From Nonomuraea roseoviolacea subsp. carminata (lineage in GTDB: Bacteria > Actinomycetota > Actinomycetes > Streptosporangiales > Streptosporangiaceae): 64,000 nucleotides of DNA. The notes beneath the pieces are model-generated. The model was not told the DNA's origin. It did not search any database and was given only the letters and a program-made list of their open reading frames with translations. Of this stretch, positions 42,724 through 52,663 are shown in pieces. Made by a program: the position numbers and the translations under genes. Each line of letters begins with the position of its first letter. Position 1 is the first letter of the stretch. The stretch covers positions 3,348,001 through 3,412,000 of the forward strand of contig NZ_JAMZEC010000001.1 in the NCBI RefSeq assembly GCF_024172185.1, given 5' to 3'.

Positions 42724-44142
42724 CTATGCCGGGGCGTTCTCGCAGCTCAACCGGCGCGAACGCGGGCTGAGCGCCAGCCCGGCGGCCAGGCAGGCGAGGG
42801 GGATGGCGGGAACCACGTACCGGACGTCGAAACCGGCGAGGAACGGCGGCGCCACGATCAGCGCGGCGGCGGCCAGGCCGGGCAGCAGGGCGTCGCCGCG
42901 GCGCCGGACGACGGCGAGCGCCAGCGTCCCGGCCAGGGCGAGCGTCAGCAGCGGGAACGGCAGGTAGCCGAAGCGCTGGTAGGCGCGTAACCAGCCCGCG
43001 TACGGCTCGTGGATGCGGGTGGCGGCCGGGCCGCCCTCGTACGCCTCGGCGACCGGCCGGACCGACGGCTTCAGGGACCGCTCCTCGAAGGGGAACCAGT
43101 ACGGGTTCGTCCGCTTCATGGCGGCCTCGCGCCTGGTGGTGCGCTCCCAGCGCAGCAGCCACCGCAGGTCGGAGCCGGCGGCGGCCAGGTAGTCGCCGGG
43201 CTGGGCCATGATGGCGGCGCGGGCGAACCGGCCGGCCAGGGCGTTCCGGTCTCCGTGCGTCTTCTTGATCGGCGACCACGGGGCCCACAGCCAGAACGGC
43301 GGCGCGGGGCGGCCGGCCACGGGGGTGTCCGGGCAGAGCGGCGTGAGCCGGGGCTCCGGCCGGATCACCGCGCAGTCGGCGAACGTCATGGTCCGCGCCC
43401 ACAGGAACAGGCCGTCGGCCCGGGTCAGGCCGAAGACGCCGCTGGTGGCGGACATCCACGTCGCGTACGCCAGCAGCGGCGCGAGGCCGGCGACCGCGAA
43501 GGCCCCCCACACCCGCCATCCGGTACGGCGCAGCAGCAGCCGGGCGCCCGCCAGCGCGAGCACCACCACGCCGATCGTCCGGGTGAGCGCGGCCAGGCTC
43601 AGCACGAGTCCGGCGAGCGCGGCGGTGGCCGGGGGGACCCGCCGCCGCAGCAGCACCAGCACCCCGCCCGCGACCAGCACGGTGAACAGCGCGTCGGCCA
43701 TGACCATGTGTTCGAGCAGGATCAGGAACTCGTCGTACAGCAGCGGCGCCACCAGCACGGTCGCGCCCCAGCCGGGCAGCCCCCGCCGCACCAGCAGCGC
43801 GTACGCCGCCACGGCCAGCCCCGCTCCCAGCAGGTGCTGCACGGCCGTGACCAGCCCGAGGCCGGGGCCGGGGGCGAGGGCGCCGAGGAACAGGGAGTAC
43901 CCCAGCGGCCGGAACGCCCCGGGCACCGGGCGGGCGGCCGACTCCAGGTAGGCGAAGGAGTCGGCCCAGAAGAACAGCGCCGGCCGGTACCCGAGCATCG
44001 CCAGCCCCCGCAGGGCGAGCCCGAGTACCAGCGCGACGGCGAAGGGGACGTGCCGCCCCCTGGACCGCTGTCCGGGCGGGCGCCCGTTTTTGAACAGGCG
44101 CCTGTTTCCGGGCAGCACGAAACGAACGGCCGGCGCCGTCAT
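42724..44142 (-). CDS. Polytopic membrane protein, GT-C glycosyltransferase-like
   Basis: Protein of 472 residues with about ten helices. After helix 1 an acidic loop 'ALFFWADSFAYLESAARPVP' matches the Asp-containing first loop of GT-C (GT39/mannosyltransferase-like) enzymes. A large extracytoplasmic segment lies at about 230-380, with 'LFLWARTMTFADCAV' and 'YAGWLRAYQRFGYLPF'. Such proteins use lipid-linked sugars on the outer face. No lipid-linked donor gene is nearby, so the sugar is unknown. The N-terminal 25 residues are basic. Confidence 0.7.
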   Translation of the reverse strand: MTAPAVRFVLPGNRRLFKNGRPPGQRSRGRHVPFAVALVLGLALRGLAMLGYRPALFFWADSFAYLESAARPVPGAFRPLGYSLFLGALAPGPGLGLVTAVQHLLGAGLAVAAYALLVRRGLPGWGATVLVAPLLYDEFLILLEHMVMADALFTVLVAGGVLVLLRRRVPPATAALAGLVLSLAALTRTIGVVVLALAGARLLLRRTGWRVWGAFAVAGLAPLLAYATWMSATSGVFGLTRADGLFLWARTMTFADCAVIRPEPRLTPLCPDTPVAGRPAPPFWLWAPWSPIKKTHGDRNALAGRFARAAIMAQPGDYLAAAGSDLRWLLRWERTTRREAAMKRTNPYWFPFEERSLKPSVRPVAEAYEGGPAATRIHEPYAGWLRAYQRFGYLPFPLLTLALAGTLALAVVRRRGDALLPGLAAAALIVAPPFLAGFDVRYVVPAIPLACLAAGLALSPRSRRLSCENAPA

Positions 44143-44243
44143 GGAGGTCCCCCTGGGCTGTGGGTCAGCCGGGTCCCCCCACGCGCGAGCCCCCGCCGAC
44201 GTGATGGTCTGTCGGTTCTTGGCGTCTCACCGTGAGGCCGTTA

Positions 44244-44268
44244 CCGCCCCCAGGTGAGGCGGGGGCGG
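44244..44268 (-). terminator. GC hairpin downstream of the TetR gene
   Basis: CCGCCCCC (44244-44251) pairs perfectly with GGGGGCGG (44261-44268) across a 9-base loop. It lies in the gap after the leftward TetR gene and before the GT-C-like gene. No T tract. Confidence 0.5.
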
Positions 44269-44330
44269 GAACGACCTCACCCGTGTATTGCCGTCAGACC
44301 CGAAAAGGGTTCACGTCGCCGGAAATATGG

Positions 44331-44972
44331 TCATTCGGCGGGGCGGGGCGGCGATCCGGGCAGGCCCAGGGTGCGGTGGAGCATGCGGTGCATGTGGGCG
44401 CGGAAGCGGCGCTGGGCGCGCGGGTCGTCGGGTCCGCGCCGCGCGCCGCTCTTGTCGAGCACCCCGCTCAGCACGAAGCTGTGGATGCACCAGATCATGG
44501 TGCTGACCGTGTACGGCACGTCCGCCTCGGGGTCCACGTCGAGCATCGAGGTGATGGTGTCGATGACGAGCTGGGCCAGCGGCAGGACGTAGGCGGGTTC
44601 GAGCCCGGTGACGTCGCTGGCGTCGGACAGCCAGCGGTGCGTCCACAGGGCGGGGTGCTCGGGGTTCTCGACGCAGAAGTCGATGTAGCGGTCGATCAAG
44701 TGGTGCAGCGCCGCCACCTTGTCCGTCGCCGGGGCCGCCACGAGCTCCTGGACCGCCTCCTCCAGGACCACGCGGTGCGCCTCGTTGGCCCGCTCCATGA
44801 CCGCGAGGTACAGCTCGCGCTTGCTCCCCACGTGGTAGCTGACGGTGGCCACGTTCAGCCCGACGGCCTCGGCGATCTGCCTGGTGGAGGTGCCGTCGTA
44901 CCCAAGCCCGGCGAAGAGCTTTGTCGCGACCTGGAGGATCATCTCGCGCTGATGTGTGTCACCTGAAATCAC
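44331..44972 (-). CDS. TetR/AcrR family transcriptional regulator
   Basis: Protein of 213 residues with the helix-turn-helix 'TSTRQIAEAVGLNVATVSYH' then 'VGSKRELYLAVMERANEAHR', and a C-terminal ligand domain. GTG 44972 is the preferred start because a well-formed promoter ends seven bases upstream, giving a leaderless message; an in-frame ATG at 45005 would lie inside the -35 box. The only flanking candidates for control are the DUF4328 gene upstream (same strand) and the GT-C-like gene downstream. Confidence 0.84.
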   Translation of the reverse strand: MISGDTHQREMILQVATKLFAGLGYDGTSTRQIAEAVGLNVATVSYHVGSKRELYLAVMERANEAHRVVLEEAVQELVAAPATDKVAALHHLIDRYIDFCVENPEHPALWTHRWLSDASDVTGLEPAYVLPLAQLVIDTITSMLDVDPEADVPYTVSTMIWCIHSFVLSGVLDKSGARRGPDDPRAQRRFRAHMHRMLHRTLGLPGSPPRPAE

Positions 44973-44979
44973 CCGAGTG

Positions 44980-45008
44980 AGGATAGGTGTGGCTTTTGTC
45001 CCCATCAA
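44980..45008 (-). promoter_or_regulatory. Promoter of the TetR gene (leaderless)
   Basis: Reading leftward: TTGATG (45008-45003), exactly 17 bases, TATCCT (44985-44980), then 7 bases to the GTG start. The expected transcription start is at or near the first base of the GTG. The -35 box touches the DUF4328 stop codon region. Confidence 0.65.
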
Positions 45009-45707
45009 TCAGTTGATGGGCAGGTTTACGGTAAATTGCGGCAAAGCATCCAGGCGCGCCTCCTGGTCCCGCGTGATCTTCATGACGACGTACGCCGCCA
45101 GCGCCCCCGTACCGGCCCAGGACAGGGATCCGATCACGTCCACCCGCGCCAGCTCGCGCAGGGACTCCAGGTCCGAGTGCCACAGCAGCGCGGCCACCAC
45201 GTCGAGCACCCAGAAGCTGATCACGAACGCGTTCCACCAGATCCAGACCAGGACCGGGCGGCGCGCCAGCGGGAGCGACGGCACCGGCGCGCCCGGCTTG
45301 GAGGCGTTCCAGACGTCCTCCACGACCTGCTTGGGGAACCACAGGTTGACCACCGGCACGAACCAGCCCAGGATCACCCACGGCCGGGCCCGCCGGTGCG
45401 GCCCCGGCGCCAGCACCTCGGCGTTGCCCCGCACCCGGTGCAGCCACGCCAGGAACGCCACCGCCGCCAACGCGAACACCGCCACCTTCACGTACGCGGC
45501 GCCGAGCAGCAGCGTGTCGGTGACCTCGACCTCAAGCGACCGCACGGACCCCGAGTCGACCAGCATCCGCTCGATGATCGTGACCCGCCACAGGCTCAGC
45601 CCGGACCCCACCACCCTCACCAGGGCGTAGACCGCCAGCATCACGACGGCCCCCAACGCCGGCCCCCGCACCGGCCGGAGGCGCGCGGCGGGCGTCGCCG
45701 GATCCAT
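45009..45707 (-). CDS. DUF4328 family membrane protein
   Basis: Protein of 232 residues with about five helices. The block 'AVAFLAWLHRVRGNAEVLAP', then 'RARPWVILGWFVPVVNLWFP' and 'KQVVEDVWNASKPG', is characteristic of DUF4328 proteins, a common actinobacterial family with no established function. The remaining helices include 'VLVWIWWNAFVISFWVLDVV'. The stop is adjacent to the TetR promoter, so the two genes may or may not be co-transcribed. Confidence 0.85.
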   Translation of the reverse strand: MDPATPAARLRPVRGPALGAVVMLAVYALVRVVGSGLSLWRVTIIERMLVDSGSVRSLEVEVTDTLLLGAAYVKVAVFALAAVAFLAWLHRVRGNAEVLAPGPHRRARPWVILGWFVPVVNLWFPKQVVEDVWNASKPGAPVPSLPLARRPVLVWIWWNAFVISFWVLDVVAALLWHSDLESLRELARVDVIGSLSWAGTGALAAYVVMKITRDQEARLDALPQFTVNLPIN

Positions 45708-45883
45708 GGGATCTCCCTCCCCTAGACACCGAGAAGCGCCAGTATGACGGCATATTCGACCCTTCTTGATCGAAACGGTCGGAACACTCGTCGAGGAAGT
45801 TCCTCAGGCGCTCGGGCCGGGCGCGGGCTTGGGAGTTCCGGCGGGCCGTCCAGGCTCCTCGGCGACGGCCCGCCCGCTCTCAC

Positions 45884-47566
<1,683 letters not shown>

Positions 47567-48076
47567 CTACTGCTTGGCGGGCCCGGCCGGTGAGGAGCCG
47601 CCGCTGGGCAGCACGCACACGGTGTCCAGCCCCAGCACCCGGTTCAGCCGGCCGAACGCCAGCCACGACCCGATGCTCATGCTCAGCTCCACGATCTGGA
47701 GCTGGCTGTAGTGCGCGGTCATCCGCGCCCAGAACTCGTCGTCGATGCCGTGGTGGTCGAGGACGTACCGCTCGGCGTACTCGGCCGCCAGCCGGGTCCG
47801 CTCGTCGAAGGCGTCGGTGGTGCGCCAGTCCGCCACCGCGTCGGCGAACTCCGGCTCGACCTTCTGCCCGTCCCGTTCGGTACGCCAGTCCAGGCAGAAC
47901 GCGCAGCCGTTGAGCTGCGCGACGCGCAGCCGGGCGGCCTCGAACTCGCGCAGGCCGAGGGTGGTGTGGGCGTACACGGCGAGGGAGAAGTGGGAGGCCG
48001 CGGGGCCGATGCCGGGGACCAGCTCGCCCCACACGTACGTGATCGGGTCCTTGCCGTCGGGGATGTCGACCCTCAC
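47567..48076 (-). CDS. Carboxymuconolactone decarboxylase / AhpD-like protein
   Basis: Protein of 169 residues. The AhpD/CMD core is visible: 'REFEAARLRVAQLNGCAFCL' contains the Cys-x-x-Cys pair (GCAFC) and is followed by 'DWRTERDGQKVEPEFADAVA' and 'SQLQIVELSMSIGSWLAFGR'. A Cys-x-x-Cys suggests alkylhydroperoxidase-type redox activity rather than decarboxylation. It could deal with peroxide made by the neighbouring sterol oxidase, but that is inference. GTG 48076 has GGAAGGAG at six bases and overlaps the upstream stop as GTGA. Confidence 0.87.
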   Translation of the reverse strand: MRVDIPDGKDPITYVWGELVPGIGPAASHFSLAVYAHTTLGLREFEAARLRVAQLNGCAFCLDWRTERDGQKVEPEFADAVADWRTTDAFDERTRLAAEYAERYVLDHHGIDDEFWARMTAHYSQLQIVELSMSIGSWLAFGRLNRVLGLDTVCVLPSGGSSPAGPAKQ

Positions 48077-49152
48077 GGATGGCTCCTTCCGAGCTTGCCT
48101 GTCGCGGGACGCAGCGGGACGTCGAGCGCGTCGTACAGCCCGGGCCCGGCCTCGGCCAGCCATTCGATGGCGTTGACCAGCCGTCCGGCGGCGGTGGCGT
48201 TCCCGCCGGCGGCCCGGTTGCCGTCCTCGTCGGTCGCCTCGACCGTGACCTCGATGCGCGGCCGCCCCTCGATGATCACCCGGTGCGCCCCGCCCTGGTC
48301 GGGCGTCGCCGGCCAGTCCGGCGCGCACGACGGGTGGATCCGGGTCACGTGCTCGACCACGATCCGCGGCTCGCCGCCCACGATCCCCTGCACCTCGAAG
48401 CGCAGCGCGCCCTGCGTGCCCGCCTTGAACTCGCCCATCGTGGCGGTGGAGACGGTGGCGTCGAGGGGGCGCCGCCGCACGCTCTCGCGGATCTCCTCGA
48501 CCCGGACGCCGAGGCCGCGGGCGATCAGCCGCACCTGCCCGCCCCAGACCATGGTCGGCACGGTCGGGGCGATCATGGGCGGCTCGTAGTCCATCGGCTG
48601 CCCCATCCCGACCAGGTAGCGGACCGAGTCCTCCTGGTCGTAGACGGAGTAGTCGAAGATCTCCTGGCAGCGAACGGCGTCCACGGTGCCGGCCAGCCCG
48701 CTGACCAGCAGGGGCAGCACGTCGTTCCCCCAGCCCGGGTCGACGCCGGAGACGAACAGCGATCCGCCGCCCTCCGCGACGGCGTCCAGCACGCGTGCCC
48801 GCATCTCGGGCGGGGCGTCGCGCGGGTCGTACAGGGCGTAGAGGGACGGCGTGACGACCACGGCCCCCGTCCGGATGGCTCTGGTGATGTCGCCGAGCGC
48901 CTCGTCGGGGCGGATGTCGCCGGACGCGGCGTACACCACCGCCCGGGGACGCGCGCGGAGGGCGGCGTCGACGTCGGTGGTGGCGCGGACGCCGAGGGGA
49001 CGGCCGAGGCCGGCCAGGTCGCCCGCGTCCCGTCCCGCCTTCGCGGGGTCGTGGACGAGGACGGCGGTGAGATCGAGCGCGGGGTGGGCGTCGACCGCTC
49101 GGATGGCGGCGCGGCCCACGTTGCCGGTACCCCAGACCAGGGTGGACACCAT
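48073..49152 (-). CDS. DapB-like NAD(P)H-dependent dehydrogenase
   Basis: Protein of 359 residues with an N-terminal Rossmann domain ('MVSTLVWGTGNVGRAAIRAV') and 'AVVYAASGDIRPDEALGDIT', then 'GSLFVSGVDPGWGNDVLPLL' and 'VDAVRCQEIFDYSVYDQEDS'. The fold is that of dihydrodipicolinate reductase N-terminal domains and of diaminopentanoate-dehydrogenase-like proteins. The C-terminal domain does not look like genuine DapB, so lysine synthesis is unlikely. Such genes often sit near steroid or cyclic-ketone catabolism in actinobacteria; the reaction is unknown. It is the first gene of the operon with the CMD-like and cholesterol oxidase genes and has a palindromic operator 11 bases before its start. 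Confidence 0.75.
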   Translation of the reverse strand: MVSTLVWGTGNVGRAAIRAVDAHPALDLTAVLVHDPAKAGRDAGDLAGLGRPLGVRATTDVDAALRARPRAVVYAASGDIRPDEALGDITRAIRTGAVVVTPSLYALYDPRDAPPEMRARVLDAVAEGGGSLFVSGVDPGWGNDVLPLLVSGLAGTVDAVRCQEIFDYSVYDQEDSVRYLVGMGQPMDYEPPMIAPTVPTMVWGGQVRLIARGLGVRVEEIRESVRRRPLDATVSTATMGEFKAGTQGALRFEVQGIVGGEPRIVVEHVTRIHPSCAPDWPATPDQGGAHRVIIEGRPRIEVTVEATDEDGNRAAGGNATAAGRLVNAIEWLAEAGPGLYDALDVPLRPATGKLGRSHP

Positions 49153-49515
49153 GGGCGGAGCGTAGCAAGCGCTTGGTTAGGTGTACAGAGGGTGTTGTGA
49201 GCGGAGTCACATCGGCGGACGGCGAGGGGCGGGCTCCCCCAAGCGACGGCAAATTATCGCGACCCACGCGAAATCAACGGCGAGCCGCCTTAAAAGAATG
49301 GCGACGCTCCGGGCCGCTGCGGAACGAACACACCACCGATCACCGACCTTCCGTTAGAGCGCTTGTCTCCGCGCGCCCGCCGCATTGTCGCCGACCTTGA
49401 CAGCGAGTAGTGGCGGAGGTTGGCTGAAGTATGGCCTGATTCGCCATTTGACCGTCCGCGCGACGGCGCGCGCCGACGGCGGGACAAACACGGGCTCAAT
49501 CTCTGGCGGGTGCCT
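49153..49515. other. Upstream region of the sterol operon (left) and amide operon (right)
   Basis: A 363-base divergent region with no supported gene. It is somewhat less GC-rich than its surroundings. Near its left end is the palindrome described separately. A TTGACA hexamer at about 49397-49402 could be part of a rightward promoter, but I found no -10 at correct spacing. Confidence 0.4.
49164..49177. promoter_or_regulatory. KstR2-like operator in front of the sterol-oxidase operon
   Basis: AGCAAGCGCTTGGT matches every fixed base of the pattern AnCAAGnnCTTGnT that I recall for the TetR-family steroid repressor KstR2. It contains the perfect palindrome CAAGCGCTTG and lies 11 bases before the ATG of the DapB-like gene. 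No kstR2 gene is in the window. Confidence 0.55.
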
Positions 49516-49794
49516 ATGGCGACTTACGAGTATCGCTGCCGTGATTGCGGACGATTCGAGGTGCGCCTGCCGATCGGCACCGCCGCGGCGGCGTGCGACT
49601 GTCCCGAGTGCCACGGCCCGGCCTCGCGCGTCTTCTCCTCGCCGTACCTCAGCCAGCTGTCCCCGGCGACGGCCCGCGCGCGCTCGCGGGAGGAGCAGAG
49701 CCGCGAGGCCCCCGAGGTGGTCACCAGCGTGCCCTCCCCGCGACGCCGGCAGCAGCCTCCCCACCCGGCCCTGCAGCGGCTGCCCCGGCCCTGA
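49516..49794 (+). CDS. fmdB: FmdB family zinc-ribbon protein
   Basis: Protein of 92 residues. The first 45 are an FmdB/CxxC zinc ribbon: 'YEYRCRDCGRFEVRLPIG' with Cys-x-x-Cys, then 'CDCPECHGPASRVFS' with the second Cys-x-x-Cys. The tail is basic and disordered. FmdB was described as a putative regulator of formamidase expression, and here it does lead an amide-utilisation operon. The ATG at 49516 has only a weak GGCGGG upstream; the frame is open further upstream but without family similarity. Confidence 0.85.
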   Translation: MATYEYRCRDCGRFEVRLPIGTAAAACDCPECHGPASRVFSSPYLSQLSPATARARSREEQSREAPEVVTSVPSPRRRQQPPHPALQRLPRP

Positions 49795-49855
49795 AGGGCG
49801 CGCCGGAGGCTACGCGTACAACCATCACGAGCATGAATGAGGAGGTGCGTCGCTG

Positions 49856-50521
49856 ATGGGAGCCGTCGGACTTCTCTACGTCGGCGCGGTGCTTTTCCTG
49901 AACGGCGTAATGCTGCTGAACAAGGTGGACCCGCGGGCGGCGGGGATCTTCAACCTGTTCGTCGGGGCCCTGCAGGTGATCGTGCCCACGCTGCTGATCG
50001 TCACCAACCAGGCCAGGCCGGCGGCGATCCTCGCCGCGTCGGGGATCTACCTCTTCGGATTCACCTATCTCTACGTCGGGGTCAACCTGCTCGGCAACTT
50101 CGACTCCACGGGCGTCGGCTACTACTCGCTGTTCGTGGCGGTCATGGCGCTCGGGTACTCCTTCGCCAACTTCCGGGTCCTGAACGATCCGGCGTTCGGC
50201 GTCATCTGGCTCTACTGGGCGTACCTGTGGTTCCTCTTCTTCGTGCTCCTGGGATTGAAGAAGGAGCAGATCACCAGGTACACGGGCTGGGTCACGGCCA
50301 TCGAGGGCTGGGTCACGGCGGCGATCCCCGCGTTCCTGATCCTCACCGGCTACTGGCGCAACCCGCAGACGGTCGCCGTCATCCTCGCCATCTTCGGCGT
50401 CGTGGTCTTCGGCGGGCTGTGGCCGCTGACCCGAGGGCGTGAGCCGTCCGCGGCGGCGCCGGCGCCGAGCGACGAGGAACTCGGCGTCAGCGACCAGCGG
50501 CACCGCCCCCGCTGGACGTGA
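49856..50521 (+). CDS. amiS: AmiS/UreI family amide or urea channel
   Basis: Protein of 221 residues with six to seven helices. It begins 'MGAVGLLYVGAVLFLNGVML', typical of AmiS/UreI, and contains 'AGIFNLFVGALQVIVPTLLI', 'GIYLFGFTYLYVGVNLLGN' and 'VIWLYWAYLWFLFFVLLGL'. The family passes short-chain amides or urea. GAGGAGG precedes the ATG. It sits between fmdB and the formamidase gene, so it likely imports the amide that FmdA cleaves. The charged 30-residue C-terminus is cytoplasmic. Confidence 0.93.
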   Translation: MGAVGLLYVGAVLFLNGVMLLNKVDPRAAGIFNLFVGALQVIVPTLLIVTNQARPAAILAASGIYLFGFTYLYVGVNLLGNFDSTGVGYYSLFVAVMALGYSFANFRVLNDPAFGVIWLYWAYLWFLFFVLLGLKKEQITRYTGWVTAIEGWVTAAIPAFLILTGYWRNPQTVAVILAIFGVVVFGGLWPLTRGREPSAAAPAPSDEELGVSDQRHRPRWT

Positions 50522-50598
50522 CGCGCGTATTCGAGGGAGGTGTCACGACGCACCCGTATCCGAGAACTCCGAGAGGACCACCAGCGAAGAAGGACATC

Positions 50599-51846
50599 AT
50601 GCCGAAAGTCATATTCACCGTCGACCAGTCGAAGCCGATGCGCGACCAGGAAACGCCGGGGCACAACAGATGGCACCCGGACATTCCCGTGGTGGAAATG
50701 GTTCGCCCCGGTGATGAATTCCGGGTCGAATGCCGGGAATGGACCGACGCCCAGATCGGCAACAACGATTCGGCGAACGACGTACGCGACGTCGACCTGA
50801 CCAGAGCGCACATGCTCAGCGGACCCATAGGCGTCGAGGGAGCCGAGCCGGGCGACCTCCTGGTCGTCGACATCATGGACCTCGGCCCGGTGCCGCAGCA
50901 GGTCGGCGACGCGCCAGGACAAGGGTGGGGTTACACCGGCATCTTCGCCAAGGCGAACGGCGGCGGATTCCTCACCGACTACTTCCCGGACGCGTACAAG
51001 GCGATCTGGGACTTCCACGGGATGGTCGCCACGTCCCGCCACCTGCCAGGTGTGCGGTACACCGGCATCACCCACCCCGGGCTGTTCGGCACGGCGCCGT
51101 CGGCCGACCTGCTCGCGGCGTGGAACCGCCGGGAGCAGGCGCTCATCGACACCGACCCGGACCGGGTCCCGCCGCTCGGCCTCCCGCCGCTGACCGACAA
51201 CGCGCTCTGCGGCACGGCGACCGGCGACGCGATGGAGCGGATAGCCAGCGAAGGCGCCCGTACCGTCCCGGCGCGGGAGAACGGCGGCAACCACGACATC
51301 AAGAACTTCACGCGCGGGGCCCGGGTCTTCTACCCGGTCCACGTGAACGACGCGAAGCTCTCGGGAGGTGACCTGCACTTCAGCCAGGGCGACGGAGAGA
51401 TCACGTTCTGCGGCGCGATCGAGATGGGCGGTTTCATCGACTTCCACGTCGACCTCATCAAGGGCGGCATGGAGAAGTACGGCGTGACCACCAACCCGAT
51501 CTTCATGCCCGGGAACGTGGAGCCCCGGTACTCCGAGTTCCTGTCGTTCATCGGGATCTCGGTCGACCACGACACGGACACGAACTACTACCTCGACGCG
51601 ACGGTGGCCTACCGCAGGGCCTGCCTCAACGCGGTCGAGTACCTCAAGAAGTGGGGCTACACGGGCGAGCAGGCGTACCTGCTGCTCGGCTCGGCCCCGA
51701 TCGAGGGGCGTGTCAGCGGGATCGTCGACATCCCGAACGCATGCTGCTCGCTCTACCTGCCCACCGCGATCTTCGACTTCGACGTCCGTCCGACGTCGGA
51801 GGGGCCGGTGCGGGAGGAGCGCGGGCAGTGCGCCGTGACGAGCTGA
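50599..51846 (+). CDS. fmdA: Formamidase/acetamidase
   Basis: Hydrolyses formamide (or acetamide) to ammonia and the acid. It has 415 residues, as usual for FmdA. Typical blocks are 'TPGHNRWHPDIPVVEMVRPG', 'GPIGVEGAEPGDLLVVDIMD', 'GWGYTGIFAKANGGGFLTDY', 'ARTVPARENGGNHDIKNFTR', 'LHFSQGDGEITFCGAIEMGG' and 'IPNACCSLYLPTAIFDFDVR'. These include the conserved Glu and His residues of the metal/acid site. The ATG at 50599 has GAAGGA upstream; the frame extends to 50518 without similarity. It ends the operon and is followed by a strong terminator. Confidence 0.95.
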   Translation: MPKVIFTVDQSKPMRDQETPGHNRWHPDIPVVEMVRPGDEFRVECREWTDAQIGNNDSANDVRDVDLTRAHMLSGPIGVEGAEPGDLLVVDIMDLGPVPQQVGDAPGQGWGYTGIFAKANGGGFLTDYFPDAYKAIWDFHGMVATSRHLPGVRYTGITHPGLFGTAPSADLLAAWNRREQALIDTDPDRVPPLGLPPLTDNALCGTATGDAMERIASEGARTVPARENGGNHDIKNFTRGARVFYPVHVNDAKLSGGDLHFSQGDGEITFCGAIEMGGFIDFHVDLIKGGMEKYGVTTNPIFMPGNVEPRYSEFLSFIGISVDHDTDTNYYLDATVAYRRACLNAVEYLKKWGYTGEQAYLLLGSAPIEGRVSGIVDIPNACCSLYLPTAIFDFDVRPTSEGPVREERGQCAVTS

Positions 51847-51858
51847 CGACCGCTCATC

Positions 51859-51899
51859 GTGGGGCCCCGCCTCGGCCTCGTCCGGGGGCGGGGCCCCAC
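51859..51899 (+). terminator. Terminator of the amide operon
   Basis: Perfect 13-bp GC stem, GTGGGGCCCCGCC (51859-51871) with GGCGGGGCCCCAC (51887-51899), 15-base loop, followed by TTCGTC. It begins 12 bases after the fmdA stop. Confidence 0.88.
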
Positions 51900-52173
51900 T
51901 TCGTCAATTGTCCGCAAATTTCACCCCAAGAACGGGCCGCCCGCCCGGAGCCCCCGGTCGGCCACGGACGCCCGCCCTGCCGGGCCTCCACCTCCGATGT
52001 CCCGCTCCTCCCCCGCCTTTACCCGAGTGCACGCTGACAAGCTGTCCATAAAAACCGGCAAAACCCCAGGTATCATCACAAAAAGACCTAGACGGTGATA
52101 CACCTCCCCAGACAGGCGCAGACCCCCGGCATCCTTCTGGCGCGCCTGCCATTTTCGAAAGGTCAATCACTCC
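51900..52173. other. Upstream region of the Cys-rich protein gene
   Basis: No gene is supported. From about 52040 to 52100 the DNA is unusually A-rich for this genome. It holds the dyad GTATCA (52070-52075) and TGATAC (52096-52101), which may be an operator. I found no convincing promoter pair. Confidence 0.35.
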
Positions 52174-52605
52174 ATGAACAACGACGCGGTGTGGGTCCGA
52201 GGCGTCACCGGCATGCAGCTGCACCACACCACCGACCTCCAGGACGCCAGCCGCTTCCTGGGCAACGCGGTGATGGCGCTGCGCGCCGCCCACGTACGGA
52301 CCGGCGACGCCCGTTACTCCAGCCTGGCCTCCCAGCTCAAGAGCATGGCGGCGGAGACCCGCGTGCTGGAGAACCAGGCGCGGGAGCGCATGCACGGGCT
52401 CCACTCGGAGGACCCGGAGATGTTCACCCGCTGCCGCGAGGGCGAGGAGCCCTGGCCGGACGAGATCCAGGCCGGCTTCATCCCCCGCCACACCTGCCGC
52501 GACCAGTGCCTGTACCACGACCACGACGTCCTGGACGCCATCATGCAGTGCACCTGCGGCCAGCCCCCGTGCCGCGCTTGCGCCATCGGCGGCGCCCCGG
52601 CCTGA
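52174..52605 (+). CDS. Protein of unknown function with Cys/His-rich C-terminus (143 aa)
   Basis: The first 80 residues are helical ('LQDASRFLGNAVMALRAAHV', then 'YSSLASQLKSMAAETRVLEN'). The last 45 contain 'RHTCRDQCLYHDHDVL' and 'MQCTCGQPPCRACAIG', six Cys and several His that could bind zinc or an iron-sulfur centre. The pattern is not WhiB (no C-x2-C-x5-C preceded by a distant Cys, no G[VI]WGG). The ATG has GAAAGG about twelve bases upstream. Family not recognised. It stands alone between two unrelated genes. Confidence 0.65.
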   Translation: MNNDAVWVRGVTGMQLHHTTDLQDASRFLGNAVMALRAAHVRTGDARYSSLASQLKSMAAETRVLENQARERMHGLHSEDPEMFTRCREGEEPWPDEIQAGFIPRHTCRDQCLYHDHDVLDAIMQCTCGQPPCRACAIGGAPA

Positions 52606-52663
52606 CCCCGGCCCGGACGGGCACAGTGTGAGGGAGAGTCGCCGCCTCACCTGGGGGGTCGTC

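Noticed and set aside
45003..45008. ATG at 45005 as the TetR start
   Set aside because: It lies inside the TTGATG -35 box of a promoter whose spacing fits a start at GTG 44972.
47567..49267. Single 566-codon gene covering the CMD-like and DapB-like genes
   Set aside because: Only the last 169 codons are protein-like. Upstream, another frame carries the DapB-like protein, and the GTGA overlap with a strong ribosome-binding site separates the two genes.
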